A stretch of DNA of 64,000 nt from Tenericutes bacterium HGW-Tenericutes-1 (GCA_002839155.1 PGXM01000004.1:62001-126000); one strand, 5' to 3'; positions 1 through 9,777 are shown, counted from the first letter of the stretch. Numbers and translations: made by a program. Notes: generated from the letters alone by a model not told the origin.

Positions 1-75
1 CGGTTGTGGCGAAGTGGTTAACGCATCGGATTGTGGCTCCGACATTCGTGGGTTCGATACCCATCAATCGCCCCA
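1..75 (+). tRNA. tRNA-His (GTG), 5' end cut by window edge
   Basis: Cloverleaf with anticodon GTG in the ATTGTGGC loop, T-arm GGGTTCGATACCC and 3' acceptor CAATCGC followed by C and an encoded CCA. The acceptor partner lacks its first base and the extra G-1 of tRNA-His because the window begins inside the gene. Confidence 0.95.
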
Positions 76-93
76 TCTTATTCTCTCATAAAT

Positions 94-167
94 TGGGCTA
101 TAGCCAAGCGGTAAGGCATCGGACTTTGACTCCGATATCGGTGGTTCAAGTCCACCTAGCCCAGCCA
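94..167 (+). tRNA. tRNA-Gln (TTG)
   Basis: Acceptor TGGGCTA pairs with TAGCCCA, followed by discriminator G and encoded CCA. Anticodon loop ACTTTGACT gives anticodon TTG. Second gene of a four-tRNA cluster with spacers of 6 to 18 bases, probably one transcript. Confidence 0.96.
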
Positions 168-173
168 ATTTAT

Positions 174-249
174 GACCCGCTAGCTCAGCTGGTAGAGCAT
201 TTGACTTTTAATCAAAGGGTCAGGCGTTCAAGTCGCCTGCGGGTCACCA
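174..249 (+). tRNA. tRNA-Lys (TTT)
   Basis: Acceptor GACCCGC pairs with GCGGGTC, discriminator A, encoded CCA. The anticodon loop ACTTTTAAT gives anticodon TTT. Canonical D-arm (TAGCTCAGCTGGTAGA) and T-arm (TTCAAGTC). Confidence 0.97.
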
Positions 250-263
250 TTTTTATCTTTTAT

Positions 264-347
264 GCGGGTATGGCGAAATTGGCAGACGCGCTAGACTTAG
301 GATCTAGTTCCTAGTGAGTGCAGGTTCAAGTCCTGTTACCCGCACCA
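264..347 (+). tRNA. tRNA-Leu (TAG)
   Basis: Acceptor GCGGGTA pairs with TACCCGC, discriminator A, encoded CCA. Anticodon TAG. The length of 84 nt and the extra variable arm (TTCCTAGTGAGTGC region) are those of a class II tRNA such as tRNA-Leu. Last gene before the cluster terminator. Confidence 0.96.
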
Positions 348-362
348 TAATAAAAGCAAATA

Positions 363-391
363 AATCACGTCCAAAAGGCGTGATTTTTTTG
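363..391 (+). terminator. Rho-independent terminator of the tRNA cluster
   Basis: AATCACG (363-369) pairs with CGTGATT (379-385) around a short loop and runs into a T tract. It lies 16 bases after the tRNA-Leu CCA end. Confidence 0.85.
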
Positions 392-479
392 TTGCTTTTA
401 TGAAAGCAACTTGCTTGCTTTTGATAAGAGTCTTTGATATAGTATAGCCGTCATAAATTCTATTATATGAGGTGTAAAT

Positions 480-803
480 ATGTCCATTTTTTCAAGAAGA
501 ATTAAGAATCTACCGATGAGTAAAGTGTTAAGTGAAATGCAAGCAGATCCAACGATTAAGTTAATCGATGTTAGAACAAAAGAAGAGTTTCGAGGAGGAA
601 GATTACCAAAGGCTATTAATGTACCTGTAGAAAACCTTCAATTAATAACGAAAACCGTACCTAATAAAGATGCAAGAATCTTTGTTTATTGTTTATCGGG
701 AGGAAGAAGCACACAAGCCGCACATATGTTAGATCATATGGGGTATACAGATATCACTAATTTGGGCGGCATAATGAGTTATTCTGGTACTCTCGAAAGA
801 TAA
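480..803 (+). CDS. Rhodanese-like domain protein
   Basis: A single-domain rhodanese of 107 residues, a family that carries sulfur as a persulfide on one active-site cysteine. The active-site loop reads CLSGGRS, with Cys71 as the sulfur acceptor. Upstream are the typical LIDVRTKEEF and GRLPKAINVP segments. There is no signal peptide, so it is cytosolic. The ATG has GAGGTG seven bases upstream. It stands alone between the tRNA cluster and the ATPase operon, so context gives no substrate. The fold assignment is solid; thiosulfate or another specific sulfur donor cannot be inferred. Confidence 0.9.
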   Translation: MSIFSRRIKNLPMSKVLSEMQADPTIKLIDVRTKEEFRGGRLPKAINVPVENLQLITKTVPNKDARIFVYCLSGGRSTQAAHMLDHMGYTDITNLGGIMSYSGTLER

Positions 804-821
804 ATAACTGTAATTACATTT

Positions 822-903
822 AAAACACACTGCTGAATAATTAATATAATTATAGTTTTGTTTCATATAATTATTTTATAATTATCTATCAGTGTGTTTT
901 TTC
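822..903 (+). terminator. Terminator-like hairpin after the rhodanese gene
   Basis: AAAACACACTG (822-832) is exactly complementary to CAGTGTGTTTT (890-900), followed by T-rich sequence. The loop is long and AT-rich, which is unusual for an intrinsic terminator, so efficiency is uncertain. It occupies much of the 339-base gap between 803 and 1143; the rest is AT-rich sequence with candidate promoters only. Confidence 0.6.
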
Positions 904-932
904 TTGTTTATAAAAATATTTTGTGTTATAAT
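904..932 (+). promoter_or_regulatory. Candidate promoter of the V-type ATPase operon
   Basis: TTGTTT (904-909), 17-base spacer, TATAAT (927-932). It would give a leader of about 200 bases before the first ATPase gene. A second TATAAT at 1068-1073, with no good -35, is nearer the start, and AAACGTTT lies at 1021-1028 between them. Which one is used cannot be told by eye. Confidence 0.45.
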
Positions 933-1142
933 TTTACGCTGTTGATAATTTGATAATAAAGCAGGTTTTTGATAAGTATTTTTCACTGATTTTCATTTTT
1001 AATATCACATTTTTTTTACTAAACGTTTAACTTTATGTTAATGCTTTATTTTTTCTCATTTTAGCGATATAATTGAGAGTGCTATTTTTTATTTTCTTAA
1101 CACTATCATTATGAACATGATTTTATAGTCGGGAGGTCTATT

Positions 1143-1454
1143 GTGAAAGACGACATTATTAAAATTTTAGTAGATATGGATTTTAATGCACGACAAAAAG
1201 TAGAAGAACTACAGGCCGAAAAAGATAATCTTGATTCGTTTCTTAAAACTTCTCGGAAACAATTGCTAAAACAATATACGCAAGACACTTCTGGTAAAAT
1301 ACAAGATACCATTAATGAAATTAATGAAGATTTAAAGAAAAAAACGATTCAAATTACCGCTGAACACGAAAAGATTTTAGAACAGATAAATAGGATCTTC
1401 AAAGAAAAAAAAGACGAATGGATTGAAGATATGTTTAATTACTGTATAAAATAG
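1143..1454 (+). CDS. V-type ATPase peripheral stalk subunit (subunit G/H-like, coiled coil)
   Basis: First gene of the V/A-type ATPase operon. The 103-residue product is almost entirely charged heptad-like helix, as expected for the G/H (NtpF/AhaH) subunit that pairs with subunit E to form the peripheral stalk. GTG start with a strong GGGAGGT five bases upstream. The short family diverges quickly, so the call leans on position ahead of subunits C, I and K and on the coiled-coil composition. The C-terminal third (EKKDEWIEDMF) is more amphipathic than the rest. Cytosolic. Confidence 0.75.
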   Translation: MKDDIIKILVDMDFNARQKVEELQAEKDNLDSFLKTSRKQLLKQYTQDTSGKIQDTINEINEDLKKKTIQITAEHEKILEQINRIFKEKKDEWIEDMFNYCIK

Positions 1455-1478
1455 TCTTTATCTAAGGAGGATGATTCT

Positions 1479-2516
1479 ATGTTTTCTTTTGCAAGTAATT
1501 CGATTATTTCAAAAGCTAAATCAATATATGGGAAAAGTATAAAGCCCTCAGATTATGAATCCCTTCTTAAAATGAAATCAGTTCCCGAGGTTGCGCAATA
1601 CTTGAGTAATCATGTTAATTACAGAGATACCTTACAAGATGTTCAAGTTGATTCCATCCATAGAGCTAGATTAGAAGAACTGATTAAGAAAAATATATTT
1701 AATCATACCATCAGATTAATTAAATTTATTAGGGTTAGAGATTATAAATTTTACGAAATTAATCTTCTAAAAAGAGAATTAGATATTTTATTAGAAATAG
1801 TTAGATCAATTATTTCTGATGATTATGACAATCAAATTGCTGAAACACCTAATTACATGAAAAAACATGCAACATTTGATATCTTTGAAGCATCAAAATC
1901 AACGTCTATGAGTGAACTTTTAGATATTGTAAAAGATACGGATTACTTGAAAATCCTTTCTAAGTATTCAAACGTCAGTAATAAAGATATCGATTATGTT
2001 AGTATTGAGCGTGATCTTGAAATTTATTATTTTGATGAAATATTTCGAAGAATTGATCAAAACTATAAAGGTAAGTTAAAAAAAGATCTTGATAATATCT
2101 ATTTAACGAAAATTGAACTTGGAAATATTACCAAAATTTACCGATTGAAGAAGTTTTATAACGCCGATTTTTCCATGATAAAAACAGCGTTAATTCATAA
2201 ATATTCACGAATTAGCGAAAAGAAAATTGACGAATTAATTTCTCTTCCAAATCCGGATTTGATTTTGAATTATTTACGGGATTCTGAATACAATAATTAT
2301 ATCGATAAGTCAGAATATGTCTATGTTGAATACTATTCAGATAGAATAAAATATAATCTAGCGAAAAGGTTTATGTATTTTTCTAGTTCTGTACCCAAAG
2401 TTTATGCCGCTTTCTTATTGTTATGCGACATTGAAGTGCAAAATTTAATTAACATTATCGAAGGAATTCGATATCAACTCTCTGAAGCAGAAATTCGAAA
2501 AATGCTTATTTATTAA
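1479..2516 (+). CDS. ntpC: V-type ATPase subunit C
   Basis: The 345-residue helical protein matches V/A-ATPase subunit C (d), the funnel that joins the central stalk to the membrane c-ring. The family's start is visible: an N-terminal segment near SKAKSIYGKSIKPSDYESLL, then repeats of about 110 residues with ELGNITKIYRLKKFY and a final IRYQLSEAEIRKMLIY. Start ATG preceded by TAAGGAGG. In the Enterococcus ntp and many related operons this gene follows E; here it comes second, before I and K. Confidence 0.9.
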   Translation: MFSFASNSIISKAKSIYGKSIKPSDYESLLKMKSVPEVAQYLSNHVNYRDTLQDVQVDSIHRARLEELIKKNIFNHTIRLIKFIRVRDYKFYEINLLKRELDILLEIVRSIISDDYDNQIAETPNYMKKHATFDIFEASKSTSMSELLDIVKDTDYLKILSKYSNVSNKDIDYVSIERDLEIYYFDEIFRRIDQNYKGKLKKDLDNIYLTKIELGNITKIYRLKKFYNADFSMIKTALIHKYSRISEKKIDELISLPNPDLILNYLRDSEYNNYIDKSEYVYVEYYSDRIKYNLAKRFMYFSSSVPKVYAAFLLLCDIEVQNLINIIEGIRYQLSEAEIRKMLIY

Positions 2517-2534
2517 GTAATGAGGGGATAATTT

Positions 2535-4454
2535 ATGGCAATAGCAAAGACACAGCTAATAACAATTACATCGAACCTCGCCAATTTGGATCAATTATTA
2601 ATGAGGTTTATCGATTTACAGGATTTTCATCCTGTTCTTTCAACAAAAATTGTTGATTCGGTGCATGGTTTGACTTCCTTTAAAGCCGACAATTTTTGTA
2701 CTGGTATATTGAATGAACTAATTCAAATTGAAAAAGAGTTTGAATTAAATCTTCCTGTATCGGAAATTAGAAGTTTGGATTACAATTTTGATAACATGAG
2801 AGATACAATTAAAGAATCTCATGAGATATTATTAGAACGAGTTAATCGGATTAAAGAGAATCAACAAACTATCAACAAATTGAATGATACCTTGAAACAT
2901 GTCACGAACATTGAATCACTAAATGTATCGCTTGATGATATTTTTTCTTGTGAATACGTGAATTCTCGTATCGGAAGACTGCCAAACGACAGCGTAGAAA
3001 AACTGAAATATTATCGTAATCGACCGTTTTTATTCAAATCATTTCTTGTCGATCAATATTATAATTGGGGAATGTATTTCACAACGCAAGAATATGAAAG
3101 AGAAGTCGACAATATCTTCTCATCCTTATTCTTTGAAAGAATTTATATTCCTGATTTCGTACATGGTACCCCAGAAAAGGCTCGAGAAACACTCATTGCA
3201 GAAATAGATAATCTTAACAAAGAAAATGCAATGTTAAAAAGCGAGATGCAAAAAACCGCTGAAGATTTTAAAGATAGATTGAGTTCGATAAAAAGTGAAT
3301 TACTATTTTTAAATCAAATCTTTGAAGCGAAGAAATATGTTATTGGGTTCGGAGATAGATTCACTATCTCAGGATTTACGGAAGTTGAAAATGTTGACAA
3401 TGTTAAAAAACAATTTGAAGGCATTGACGACCTTGAAATCGAAGTAAGACCACCTAAGAGTGATAAACGAATTACACCCCCGACAAAATTAAAGAACCGA
3501 TGGTTCAGTCGTCCATTCTCAATGTTTGTTGAAATGTATGGGGTCCCAGCCTATGGCGATATTGATCCAACACCGTTTGTTGCGATAACCTATTCAATCT
3601 TGTTTGGTATAATGTTTGGAGATTTGGGACAGGGCTTAGTATTGATTCTACTTGGTTTCATTATGGCAAAGTGGAAGAAAATGAAATTGGGCGAAATCGG
3701 AATTAGAATCGGTATTGCTTCTTCAATATTTGGTTTGTTGTATGGATCTTTCTTTGGAAACGAAGAAATTCTAACGCCATTTTATACCGATATTCTTGGA
3801 ATGGCAGGGAAACCGATTCATGTAATGGACTCAGAATTTACAATGACATTATTAATTGCGGCTATCGCAATTGGTGCACTTTTGATTATTCTATCCATTA
3901 TCATGGGAATTATAACGAATATCAAACGGAAACATTATGTTGAAGCATTTTTATCACATAATGGCGTATCTGGGCTTATTTTTTACTCTTATTTACTTGC
4001 AGCGGTCGGATTAAACCTTTTAGGAATTGCGAATATCTTGACTTGGTATTATCTAGTTCCGTTTATTCTTATTCCAGTTCTTCTAATCTTTTTCAAAGAA
4101 CCATTTGAACGAAAATCAGAAGGGAAAAAGATGTTTCCAAATGGATTCGGCGGATTCTTTGTTGAAGGATTTTTCGAATTATTTGATGTAATGCTATCTT
4201 ATATTACAAACACAATGTCATTTATGCGTGTCGGTGGATTTGTTCTGTCTCATGCTGGAATGATGCTTGTGGTTAGCAGTTTGATGTCAATGGTTGGAAA
4301 TGCTAGTTTGTTAGTTGCTATATTAGGTAATTTATTTGTCATGGGTCTTGAAGGCTTAATTGTAGGAATTCAAGTATTACGTCTCGAGTTTTACGAAATG
4401 TTCTCGCGTTATTATGAAGGTAATGGCGTTGCATTTCAAACTATAAATCATTAA
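2535..4454 (+). CDS. ntpI: V-type ATPase subunit I (a), membrane stator
   Basis: A two-part protein of 639 residues. The N-terminal ~330 residues are a soluble arm with a coiled coil near 210-260, and the C-terminal half holds about seven to eight membrane spans from the segment FGIMFGDLGQGLVLILLGF onward. It forms the ion half-channels beside the rotating ring. The conserved arginine of the final span is seen in QVLRLEFYEMFSRYYEGN, the family signature near the C terminus. RBS GAGGGGAT before ATG. Length is normal for bacterial and archaeal A-type subunits. Confidence 0.94.
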   Translation: MAIAKTQLITITSNLANLDQLLMRFIDLQDFHPVLSTKIVDSVHGLTSFKADNFCTGILNELIQIEKEFELNLPVSEIRSLDYNFDNMRDTIKESHEILLERVNRIKENQQTINKLNDTLKHVTNIESLNVSLDDIFSCEYVNSRIGRLPNDSVEKLKYYRNRPFLFKSFLVDQYYNWGMYFTTQEYEREVDNIFSSLFFERIYIPDFVHGTPEKARETLIAEIDNLNKENAMLKSEMQKTAEDFKDRLSSIKSELLFLNQIFEAKKYVIGFGDRFTISGFTEVENVDNVKKQFEGIDDLEIEVRPPKSDKRITPPTKLKNRWFSRPFSMFVEMYGVPAYGDIDPTPFVAITYSILFGIMFGDLGQGLVLILLGFIMAKWKKMKLGEIGIRIGIASSIFGLLYGSFFGNEEILTPFYTDILGMAGKPIHVMDSEFTMTLLIAAIAIGALLIILSIIMGIITNIKRKHYVEAFLSHNGVSGLIFYSYLLAAVGLNLLGIANILTWYYLVPFILIPVLLIFFKEPFERKSEGKKMFPNGFGGFFVEGFFELFDVMLSYITNTMSFMRVGGFVLSHAGMMLVVSSLMSMVGNASLLVAILGNLFVMGLEGLIVGIQVLRLEFYEMFSRYYEGNGVAFQTINH

Positions 4455-4478
4455 TAGGAATGAATGGAGGATTCACAT

Positions 4479-4922
4479 ATGTTAAATGCTTTTGAAATTA
4501 TATTACCTTTAGTTTTTATTATTGCTATTTCTTTACCACTCGTCAATGTCTTTAGAGGAAAAGTTTCGGGTCTTTCTGCTAAAAAAAGATTAATTACTCA
4601 TATTTCACTTTTCTTTTCAATGACTTTTGGCTTGATGCTTTTGATTCTCATTGGTGGACCAAAAGTATTTGCTGAAGAAGTTACTATTACTAGTATCACC
4701 GGAACTTTAGCACAAGGTTTAGGGTTCTTAAGTGCTGCATTATCGACCGGCATTTCAGCTATGGGTGCTGGTATCGCTGTTGCTGCAGCTGCTCCAGCGG
4801 CTATTGGAGCGTTTTCTGAAAATGAGAAAAACTTCGGTAAATCATTGATTTTCGTTGCCCTTGGTGAAGGTGTTGCAATTTACGGATTACTTATTTCTAT
4901 TTTAATCATAAATAAACTATAG
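4479..4922 (+). CDS. ntpK: V-type ATPase subunit K (c-ring proteolipid)
   Basis: The ion-carrying ring subunit. The C-terminal hairpin (about residues 72-147) is a typical c subunit: Gly/Ala-rich helix one, the loop SENEKNFGKS, then helix two with the ion-binding carboxylate Glu130 in ALGEGVAIYGLL. An extra N-terminal part (residues 5-60) adds two membrane spans joined by a lysine-rich loop, so the protein has four predicted spans but one carboxylate. The start was moved 15 bases in from an upstream in-frame ATG because GGAGG (4466-4470) sits correctly only for this ATG. Na+ versus H+ cannot be decided from sequence by eye. Confidence 0.9.
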   Translation: MLNAFEIILPLVFIIAISLPLVNVFRGKVSGLSAKKRLITHISLFFSMTFGLMLLILIGGPKVFAEEVTITSITGTLAQGLGFLSAALSTGISAMGAGIAVAAAAPAAIGAFSENEKNFGKSLIFVALGEGVAIYGLLISILIINKL

Positions 4923-4937
4923 TAAGTAGATGATTTT

Positions 4938-5246
4938 ATGCGTTTTTTCTTGTTAAGTGATAATGTTGATACACAAGTGGGATTGCGTTTAGTTGGCATT
5001 GATGGTGTCGTTATCCACGAACGTGAACCGCTCATAGATAATTTAGAAAAATTAATGCAGGACCCTGAAATCTGCATTATTTTGATTACGACAAAATTAG
5101 TTGAACTGTGTCCAGATATTATTTCTGAATTAAAATTAAAACAATCTGGCAAATTGATTGTTGAAATTCCCGACCGAAGAGATAGTAGTCGGGTCGGACA
5201 ATCAATTGACAAATACGTCAGTGAAGCAATTGGCATTAAACTGTGA
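4938..5246 (+). CDS. ntpG: V-type ATPase subunit F
   Basis: A 102-residue Rossmann-like subunit of the central stalk. Recognisable features are the N-terminal FFLLSDNVDTQVGLRLVGID, the central strand IILITTKLVE and the C-terminal segment LIVEIPDRRD, matching the F/NtpG family length and pattern. No good Shine-Dalgarno is seen before ATG (GTAGATGATTTT), so translation may couple to the upstream K gene 15 bases away. It binds subunit D inside the A3B3 head and tunes ATP hydrolysis in characterised homologues. Confidence 0.88.
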   Translation: MRFFLLSDNVDTQVGLRLVGIDGVVIHEREPLIDNLEKLMQDPEICIILITTKLVELCPDIISELKLKQSGKLIVEIPDRRDSSRVGQSIDKYVSEAIGIKL

Positions 5247-5255
5247 GGTGAAATA

Positions 5256-5861
5256 ATGGAATATTATAATGATGATAGTTTAATACGGTATTTTCATGAC
5301 GAGATAGAACGTGTTTCTTCTCGTAAAATCGCCGCACTTCAAAAAGAAATTTCTTCAAAAAAACAAGAAGAATTAGCAAAGCTCTCTTTAGAAGTTAAAC
5401 ATCAAGTTGATTTGTCGCTAGGCGTCGAATTAAAAGATATGAAAGATAAGTATCGACAAGATATTAATAATCTTTTATCAAAAAACGCGCATATTTTGTA
5501 TGAGCGTAGAAAAGAGATCTCTGAGGATATTTTTAATGAAATCCATAAGAAGTTACTTTTGTTTGTTAAAAGTAAAAAATATGAAGAATTTATCGAAAAT
5601 AAATTAAAAACAATTGAATCACAAATGACCAGTCAAAATCTATCGTTTTACATTCTTCCCAATGACGAAGTATGTAATAAAATGATTTTAACTTTTTTTG
5701 ACAAATCGATAAATATTGTCAAAGATGATAAAATCAAAATCGGTGGGTTTCGAGTAGTTAGTAGTAAGTTGATGTTAGAAATCGACGAAACTCTAGATAC
5801 AAAACTTGAAAATAATAAAACTTGGTTCTACACTAATTCAAAACTATTCATTAAAAACTAA
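5256..5861 (+). CDS. ntpE: V-type ATPase subunit E (peripheral stalk)
   Basis: The 201-residue protein has a long charged N-terminal helix (about residues 10-95, rich in Lys, Glu and Gln), followed by a small alpha/beta C-terminal domain ending in KIGGFRVVSSKLMLEIDETL, the typical E-subunit end (GG-x-x-V then a short D/E-rich strand). It partners the coiled-coil G/H subunit to brace the catalytic head. RBS GAGGTGAAATA before ATG. Its place after F and before A differs from the common E-C-F-A order. Confidence 0.88.
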   Translation: MEYYNDDSLIRYFHDEIERVSSRKIAALQKEISSKKQEELAKLSLEVKHQVDLSLGVELKDMKDKYRQDINNLLSKNAHILYERRKEISEDIFNEIHKKLLLFVKSKKYEEFIENKLKTIESQMTSQNLSFYILPNDEVCNKMILTFFDKSINIVKDDKIKIGGFRVVSSKLMLEIDETLDTKLENNKTWFYTNSKLFIKN

Positions 5862-5891
5862 CTATACATGTTTTCGACAAGGAGCTAATTT

Positions 5892-7643
5892 ATGAGTAAT
5901 AATCTAATCTATTCCATCAACGGACCAGTCGTTACTGTTAAAAACAGTACGGATTTTCATATGCTTGAAATGGTTTATGTTGGTAATAATCGCTTATTAG
6001 GAGAAGTTATTGCAATCACAAAAAGCGAAACTGTCATTCAAGTATATGAATCAACCACAGGATTGCGACCAAATGAGCCGGTTTTTACGACTGGAGAACC
6101 TGTATCGATTCTACTAGGGCCAGGAATGATGAGTAATATTTTTGACGGAATTGAACGTCCTTTACAAAAAATCGCTGATGAGAACGGAATTTTTGTACCC
6201 ATCGGTGGGAACATAAAAATCTTAGATGATGAGAAACTTTGGGATGTTACTGTTTTAGCTAAACTTGGACAAAAAGTTCAATATGGTGATATCGTAGCTT
6301 CGACTCAAGAAACTTCTTTAATCGAACATCGGATAATGATTCCAAAAGGTATTCAAGGTGAAGTAGTTGAAGTTGTTAAAAATGGAAAATACACCATCAA
6401 AGATGTTTTATTGAAAGTGAAAGATACCCATGGTGAGATTCATTCGATTACAATGGTTCAAAGATGGCCAATTAAAACAGAGCGTCCTGTCAACAAAAGA
6501 CTCACACTAAACGAACCACTCATCAGTGGTCAAAGAATTATTGATTCAATGTTTCCAATTGCAAAAGGTGGTGCAGCGGCAGTTCCTGGTGGATTTGGAA
6601 CAGGAAAAACAATGCTACAACATCAATTTGCAAAATGGTGTGATGCTGATATTATCATCTATATCGGTTGTGGTGAACGTGGTAATGAAATGACGCAAGT
6701 TCTTGAAGAATTCACGGAATTGATTGACCCCAAATCACGTCGTCCTTTAACTGATCGGACAATATTAATCGCAAACACTTCAAATATGCCCGTTGCTGCA
6801 CGTGAAGCAAGTATCTACACCGGTGTTACAATGGCTGAATACTATCGTGATATGGGATATCACGTCGCAATTATGGCTGATTCAACCTCTCGTTGGGCAG
6901 AAGCTTTAAGGGAAATTAGTGGCCGTTTGGAAGAGATGCCTGCTGAAGAAGGATTCCCCGCATACCTACCTAGCCGAATATCTCAGTTTTATGAACGTGC
7001 TGGTTACGTTGAAACCGTTAATGGAAAAAGAGGTTCAATTACGATTATTGGAGCAGTATCACCACAAGGTGCAGACTTTTCAGAGCCTGTTACTCAAAAC
7101 ACTAAAAGATTTGTTAGATGTTTTTGGGCCCTCGATAAGCAATTAGCGTATGTTAGACATTATGCTGCTATTAATTGGAATATTTCATATTCTGAATACA
7201 TTCCAGAATTAACAGATTGGTTTAATAAGAATATTGATGTTCAATTTTTACCGTACCGACAAAAAATTATTGCTTTACTAGCTGAAGAAAATAAACTGAT
7301 GGAAATTGTTAAATTAATTGGTAGTGATATCTTACCAGATGATCAAAAATTGGTCATTGAAATTGGAAAAGTTATTCGAAATGGATTCTTACAACAAAAT
7401 GCTTTTCATAAGGATGATACTTTCGTTCCGCTTAATAAACAGTTTAAAATGATGCAAGTCATTTTACACTTATATCAAGCGTCGAAAGATTATCTAGTTC
7501 AAGGAAAATCCCTTAGTTTAGTTTTAAAAACGGAGATTTTTGAAAAAGTAATTCGTATGAAATATGATATAAACAATGAAGATATCGACAAATTTGATGA
7601 TTATATTAGTTTAATTGATCATACTATTAGAAAAATCAAGTGA
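5892..7643 (+). CDS. ntpA: V-type ATPase catalytic subunit A
   Basis: Catalytic ATP-hydrolysing or synthesising subunit, 583 residues as usual. The P-loop GGFGTGKT is at residues 233-240 (Walker A). The catalytic glutamate region is seen in [18 protein letters not shown], Walker B in [20 protein letters not shown], and the A-specific non-homologous insert in residues ~110-200 (around [20 protein letters not shown]). AAGGAG precedes ATG. The stop codon lies a few bases before the SD of subunit B, so A and B are tightly coupled. Confidence 0.97.
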   Translation: MSNNLIYSINGPVVTVKNSTDFHMLEMVYVGNNRLLGEVIAITKSETVIQVYESTTGLRPNEPVFTTGEPVSILLGPGMMSNIFDGIERPLQKIADENGIFVPIGGNIKILDDEKLWDVTVLAKLGQKVQYGDIVASTQETSLIEHRIMIPKGIQGEVVEVVKNGKYTIKDVLLKVKDTHGEIHSITMVQRWPIKTERPVNKRLTLNEPLISGQRIIDSMFPIAKGGAAAVPGGFGTGKTMLQHQFAKWCDADIIIYIGCGERGNEMTQVLEEFTELIDPKSRRPLTDRTILIANTSNMPVAAREASIYTGVTMAEYYRDMGYHVAIMADSTSRWAEALREISGRLEEMPAEEGFPAYLPSRISQFYERAGYVETVNGKRGSITIIGAVSPQGADFSEPVTQNTKRFVRCFWALDKQLAYVRHYAAINWNISYSEYIPELTDWFNKNIDVQFLPYRQKIIALLAEENKLMEIVKLIGSDILPDDQKLVIEIGKVIRNGFLQQNAFHKDDTFVPLNKQFKMMQVILHLYQASKDYLVQGKSLSLVLKTEIFEKVIRMKYDINNEDIDKFDDYISLIDHTIRKIK

Positions 7644-7657
7644 TTGGAGGCGAGTTT

Positions 7658-9112
7658 ATGAATCTTCAATATATGGGATTAAAAGAAGTTAATGGATCTT
7701 TGATTTTTCTGGATGGTGTAAAAGACGTATCCTTTGAAGAAATCGTAGAAATCATTCTTGATGATGGAACATTAAGAAGAGGTAGAGTCGTTCAAATTCA
7801 AGGAGAACGAGTTGTTGTTCAAGTGTTTGAAGGAAGCAATAATATCTCTCTTACCAACACAAAAACTAGATTTTTAGGACATCCAATGAAATTACCTTTA
7901 TCAAAAGAAATATTGGGTAGAATTTTTGATGGATCTGGATTACCGATTGACGGACTTGGTGATGTTTATGTTGATGAAAGTCTAGATATTAATGGGTTAC
8001 CATTAAATCCAGTTAGTCGTGTTTATCCTAGAAATTATATCAATACTGGCGTAAGTAGCATTGATGCGCTTGTAACTTTAATTCGCGGTCAAAAATTGCC
8101 AATATTTACCGGTTCAGGATTACCGCATAACGAATTGGCTGTTCAAATTGTAAAACACGCTAAAATTGCTGAATCTGAAGCTAAAGATTTTTGTATCGTT
8201 TTTGCCGCAATGGGCGTTAAAAACGAAGTTGCAGATTATTTCATTCACTCATTTGAAGAAGCTGACGTAAAAGAAAAAGTTGTCATGTACGTCAATCTTT
8301 CGAATGATCCAATCATTGAAAGATTGCTCACACCAAGATGTGCACTCACAGCTGCAGAATACTTGGCTTATAAACATGGAATGCATGTCTTAGTCATTAT
8401 GACAGATATAACCTCTTATTGTGAAGCTCTTCGTGAATTTTCAAGTAGTAAAGGTGAAATTCCTGGTAGAAAAGGATATCCTGGATATTTATATTCCGAT
8501 TTAGCGTCAATATTTGAAAGAGCCGGAATTGTTAAAAACACCAAAGGTTCCGTAACTCAAATTCCGATTCTATCAATGCCAAATGATGATATTACACATC
8601 CAGTCCCCGACTTAACTGGATATATAACAGAGGGTCAAATAGTATTAGACCGAGAACTTCATCAAAAAGGGATATTTCCACCCGTTGGAGTGCTACCATC
8701 CTTATCAAGGCTTATGAAAGATGGTATCGGCGACGGCTACACTAGAAAAGATCACTCTGCAGTAGCTAACCAATTATTTGTGGCGTATTCAAAGGTAAGA
8801 GACGCTCGAAATCTTGCATCTGTTATTGGAGAAGATGAATTAAGCCCTATCGACCACTCGTATATTGATTTTGGTAATTTGTTTGAAAAACATTTCTTAA
8901 ATCAAGGCCCCAATGTCAATCGTTCGATTATCGAAACCCTTGATTTAGGTTGGCGATTATTATCAACATTACCTATGACTGAATTAGATCGTATGGATTC
9001 TGAATTATTAAAAGAACATTATGATTATCAGGATGCAATCACTTATTTTAAAGTCATTGTTAAATCGACTGTTAAAGCTTTAGCGTCCACAAGGGCTGTT
9101 AAAAATGATTAA
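7658..9112 (+). CDS. ntpB: V-type ATPase regulatory subunit B
   Basis: Non-catalytic nucleotide-site subunit that alternates with A in the head, 484 residues. The degenerate P-loop [19 protein letters not shown] identifies B rather than A, as does the [20 protein letters not shown] segment. The chosen ATG at 7658 has GGAGG eight bases upstream; an in-frame GTG at 7640 overlaps the A stop codon and lacks an RBS. The gene ends 8 bases inside subunit D. Confidence 0.96.
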   Translation: MNLQYMGLKEVNGSLIFLDGVKDVSFEEIVEIILDDGTLRRGRVVQIQGERVVVQVFEGSNNISLTNTKTRFLGHPMKLPLSKEILGRIFDGSGLPIDGLGDVYVDESLDINGLPLNPVSRVYPRNYINTGVSSIDALVTLIRGQKLPIFTGSGLPHNELAVQIVKHAKIAESEAKDFCIVFAAMGVKNEVADYFIHSFEEADVKEKVVMYVNLSNDPIIERLLTPRCALTAAEYLAYKHGMHVLVIMTDITSYCEALREFSSSKGEIPGRKGYPGYLYSDLASIFERAGIVKNTKGSVTQIPILSMPNDDITHPVPDLTGYITEGQIVLDRELHQKGIFPPVGVLPSLSRLMKDGIGDGYTRKDHSAVANQLFVAYSKVRDARNLASVIGEDELSPIDHSYIDFGNLFEKHFLNQGPNVNRSIIETLDLGWRLLSTLPMTELDRMDSELLKEHYDYQDAITYFKVIVKSTVKALASTRAVKND

Positions 9113-9734
9113 TCAACAAATATTTCCGACTAAAGGAAATTTAATGGCGTTAAAAAAATCTAATTCACTCGCAAAAATGGGTTATGATTTAATGGATCGC
9201 AAGCGTAATATTTTAATCCGCGAAATGATGATAATTATTAAAGATGTTCGAGATTTGCGTGATGAACTAACAACTGCATACCATCAAGCCTATTTGGCTT
9301 TACAAGAAGCCAACATTACATTAGGTATTGTGAGTGACATTGCTAAATCTATTCCAATTGATGAGGGATTAGATTTGTCATTGCGTAGTGTCATGGGCGT
9401 TGATTTACCAATCGTATATTATGAGAAAAAAGAAGTTAAAATTTCTTATGGTATCGGTAGTACAAATACGAAATTTGACTATGCTTACACGTGTTTTCAA
9501 AAAGTTAGAGATTTAACAATTAAATTAGCTGAAATAAGTAACTGTGCTTATCGTTTAGCCAATGCCATCCGTAAATCTCAAAAACAAGCCAATGCATTAA
9601 AAAGCATCGTTATTCCTGAATTCGAAAGAAACATCAAATTCATTTCCGATTACTTAGAAGAAAGAGATCGTGAAGAATTTTCTAGAAAAAAAGTCATTAA
9701 AAATATACTTGTTAATAAAAACAACATTTTGTAG
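9105..9734 (+). CDS. ntpD: V-type ATPase subunit D (central rotor stalk)
   Basis: The 209-residue rotor shaft subunit with two long helices. The N-terminal family signature [20 protein letters not shown] then [13 protein letters not shown] is clear, and the C-terminal helix ([20 protein letters not shown]) matches the conserved end where the shaft inserts into the A3B3 head. It overlaps subunit B by 8 bases with no separate strong RBS, so translational coupling is likely. Last gene of the operon, before a terminator. Confidence 0.93.
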   Translation: MINQQIFPTKGNLMALKKSNSLAKMGYDLMDRKRNILIREMMIIIKDVRDLRDELTTAYHQAYLALQEANITLGIVSDIAKSIPIDEGLDLSLRSVMGVDLPIVYYEKKEVKISYGIGSTNTKFDYAYTCFQKVRDLTIKLAEISNCAYRLANAIRKSQKQANALKSIVIPEFERNIKFISDYLEERDREEFSRKKVIKNILVNKNNIL

Positions 9735-9747
9735 TATAAAACTAAAA

Positions 9748-9777
9748 AAACGCTCAGAAAATTTCTGGCGTTTCTTT
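9748..9777. terminator. Bidirectional terminator between the ATPase operon and yidD
   Basis: AAACGC-T-CAGAAA pairs with TTTCTG-GCGTTT in a compact hairpin, flanked by A tracts on the left and T-rich sequence on the right. It can serve both converging transcripts. Confidence 0.8.

Noticed and set aside
6-314. Open frame of 102 codons across the first tRNAs
   Set aside because: It runs through four clear tRNA genes; tRNA structure explains the sequence.
1021-1028. AAACGTTT palindrome before the ATPase operon
   Set aside because: Too short and too likely by chance in AT-rich sequence to call an operator.
4880-5236. 118-codon minus-strand frame opposite subunit F
   Set aside because: Antisense to a recognisable ATPase subunit inside an intact operon; Ser-rich composition typical of shadows.
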